Source: Flavobacteriales bacterium (GTDB lineage: Bacteria; Bacteroidota; Bacteroidia; Flavobacteriales_F; PHOS-HE28). Taken from it: DNA of 64,000 bases. The stretch lies in NCBI GenBank assembly GCA_016702645.1, contig JADJDP010000007.1:1-64000 (forward strand), read 5' to 3'. The position numbers and the translations under genes were made by a program. Of the stretch, positions 63,538 to 64,000 are shown piece by piece (the stretch's first letter is position 1; the number at the start of each line of letters is the position of its first letter). Below the pieces are notes generated by a model. That model was not told the DNA's origin and searched no databases. It was given only the letters and a program-made list of their open reading frames with translations.

Positions 63538-64000
63538 TCAGATCGCCCCCACCCCCAACAACAACGCCGGCTCTTCCAACAGTTGCTTGAAGGTGTTGAG
63601 GAAAGCCGCGCCGGTAGCGCCATCCACCACGCGGTGGTCGCAGCTCAGGGTCACCTTCATGGTGTGGCCGGGCACGATGGCACCGTTCTTCACCACGGGC
63701 TTTTCCATTATGCCACCGATGGCCAGGATGCAGGCATCGGGCGGGTTGATGATGGCGGTGAACTCCTCGATGCCGAACATGCCGAGGTTGGAGATGGTGA
63801 AGGTGTTGCCTTCCCAATCGGCGGGTTGCAACTTCTTCTCCTTGGCCTTCTTCGCCATGTCGCGCACTTCGGCACCGATGGTGCGCAGTGATTTGCCATC
63901 CGCGAAGCGCACCACCGGAACGAGCAATCCTTCTTCCACCGCAACCGCGACACCAATGTGTACGTGCTGGTTGTAACGGATGCGATCACCGAGCCAGCTG
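63538..64000 (-). CDS. 2-oxoacid dehydrogenase E2 (dihydrolipoyl acyltransferase), C-terminal part, cut by window edge
   Basis: Only the last 153 or so residues are present, and the gene continues beyond base 64000. The catalytic domain is clear: EEGLLVPVVRFADGKSLRTI, FTISNLGMFGIEEFTAIINP and VTLSCDHRVVDGATGAAFLN, with the HxxxDG catalytic His. It moves the acyl group from lipoyl to CoA in pyruvate or a related dehydrogenase complex. Which 2-oxoacid is used cannot be told from this part. The IIxPP (INPPDACILAIGG) sequence resembles pyruvate dehydrogenase E2. Confidence 0.9.
   Translation of the reverse strand, partial: SWLGDRIRYNQHVHIGVAVAVEEGLLVPVVRFADGKSLRTIGAEVRDMAKKAKEKKLQPADWEGNTFTISNLGMFGIEEFTAIINPPDACILAIGGIMEKPVVKNGAIVPGHTMKVTLSCDHRVVDGATGAAFLNTFKQLLEEPALLLGVGAI

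Noticed and set aside
1..64000. tRNA, rRNA, integrase or transposase genes
   Set aside because: I looked for CCA-ended cloverleaf patterns and transposase motifs by eye and saw none; a covariance-model search would be needed to be sure about small RNAs.

Overview
The window looks like a high-GC member of the Bacteroidota, probably Flavobacteriales. The evidence is a fused LpxC/FabZ gene, a PorX-type response regulator with a PglZ domain, at least seven secreted proteins with type IX secretion (T9SS) C-terminal sorting domains, a SpoIIE-type phosphatase, TAnnTTyG promoter boxes in place of sigma70 -10 boxes, and almost no Shine-Dalgarno sequences. No rRNA, tRNA, CRISPR array, transposase or replication origin was recognised.

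Layout. 1-3355 is the 3' part of a large T9SS protein with thrombospondin type 3 (TSP3) repeats. 3.4-4.5 kb holds a PIN-type toxin-antitoxin pair lying between two copies of the same gene tail and terminator. 4.6-9.2 kb holds a phosphodiesterase-TPR protein, a sulfotransferase and an arylsulfotransferase-like T9SS protein. 9.6-14.1 kb is a second TSP3 T9SS protein whose last ~1.7 kb is nearly identical to the first. 14.5-16.6 kb carries an antitoxin with a deleted RelE toxin and two membrane proteins. 16.6-21.2 kb (minus strand) is porX-tsaE-ald, an S23 four-helix-bundle gene and a DUF4258-like gene. 21.5-28.5 kb (plus) is an intact housekeeping run: HD hydrolase, Cys/His-rich protein, DUF2911, lpxD, lpxC/fabZ, lpxA, ABC ATPase, efp. 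28.7-32.3 kb holds two T9SS proteins inserted before a second lpxD-like gene and a SpoIIE phosphatase. 34.6-40.7 kb is a surface polysaccharide block (O-antigen ligase/polymerase, two Wzz-like proteins, flippase, glycosyltransferase). 40.7-47.9 kb holds rnhB, a large DUF3352-like protein, a truncated globin, a LysM glucosaminidase, a DUF5522 protein and hutU. 48.0-53.9 kb holds two paralogous PKD-type T9SS proteins, an ECF sigma factor and an anti-sigma/outer-membrane barrel protein. 54.0-64.0 kb holds ppa, pheT, a sterol-desaturase-family enzyme, a GNAT, a YhhN protein, recG, a membrane protein, an isoprenylcysteine-type methyltransferase and the end of a 2-oxoacid dehydrogenase E2.

Two features cut across the window. 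First, a dispersed family of intergenic arrays has CATG repeated at an exact 8-bp period (five blocks near 17.0, 17.7, 19.5, 27.2 and 41.3 kb), some as inverted pairs. One inverted pair brackets the S23 gene, and some blocks supply a start codon. I could not match these to any element I know. Second, about 25 frameshifts, many in or beside short G/C or A runs, break otherwise good genes, including rnhB and a flippase, while the lpx, hutU, pheT and recG genes are intact. Most are probably consensus errors from long-read assembly, so broken genes are annotated here as single loci.

Themes: envelope building (lipid A, O-antigen), T9SS cargo with one T9SS regulator (PorX), an ECF sigma envelope circuit, and remnants of toxin-antitoxin and repeat turnover in the accessory parts.
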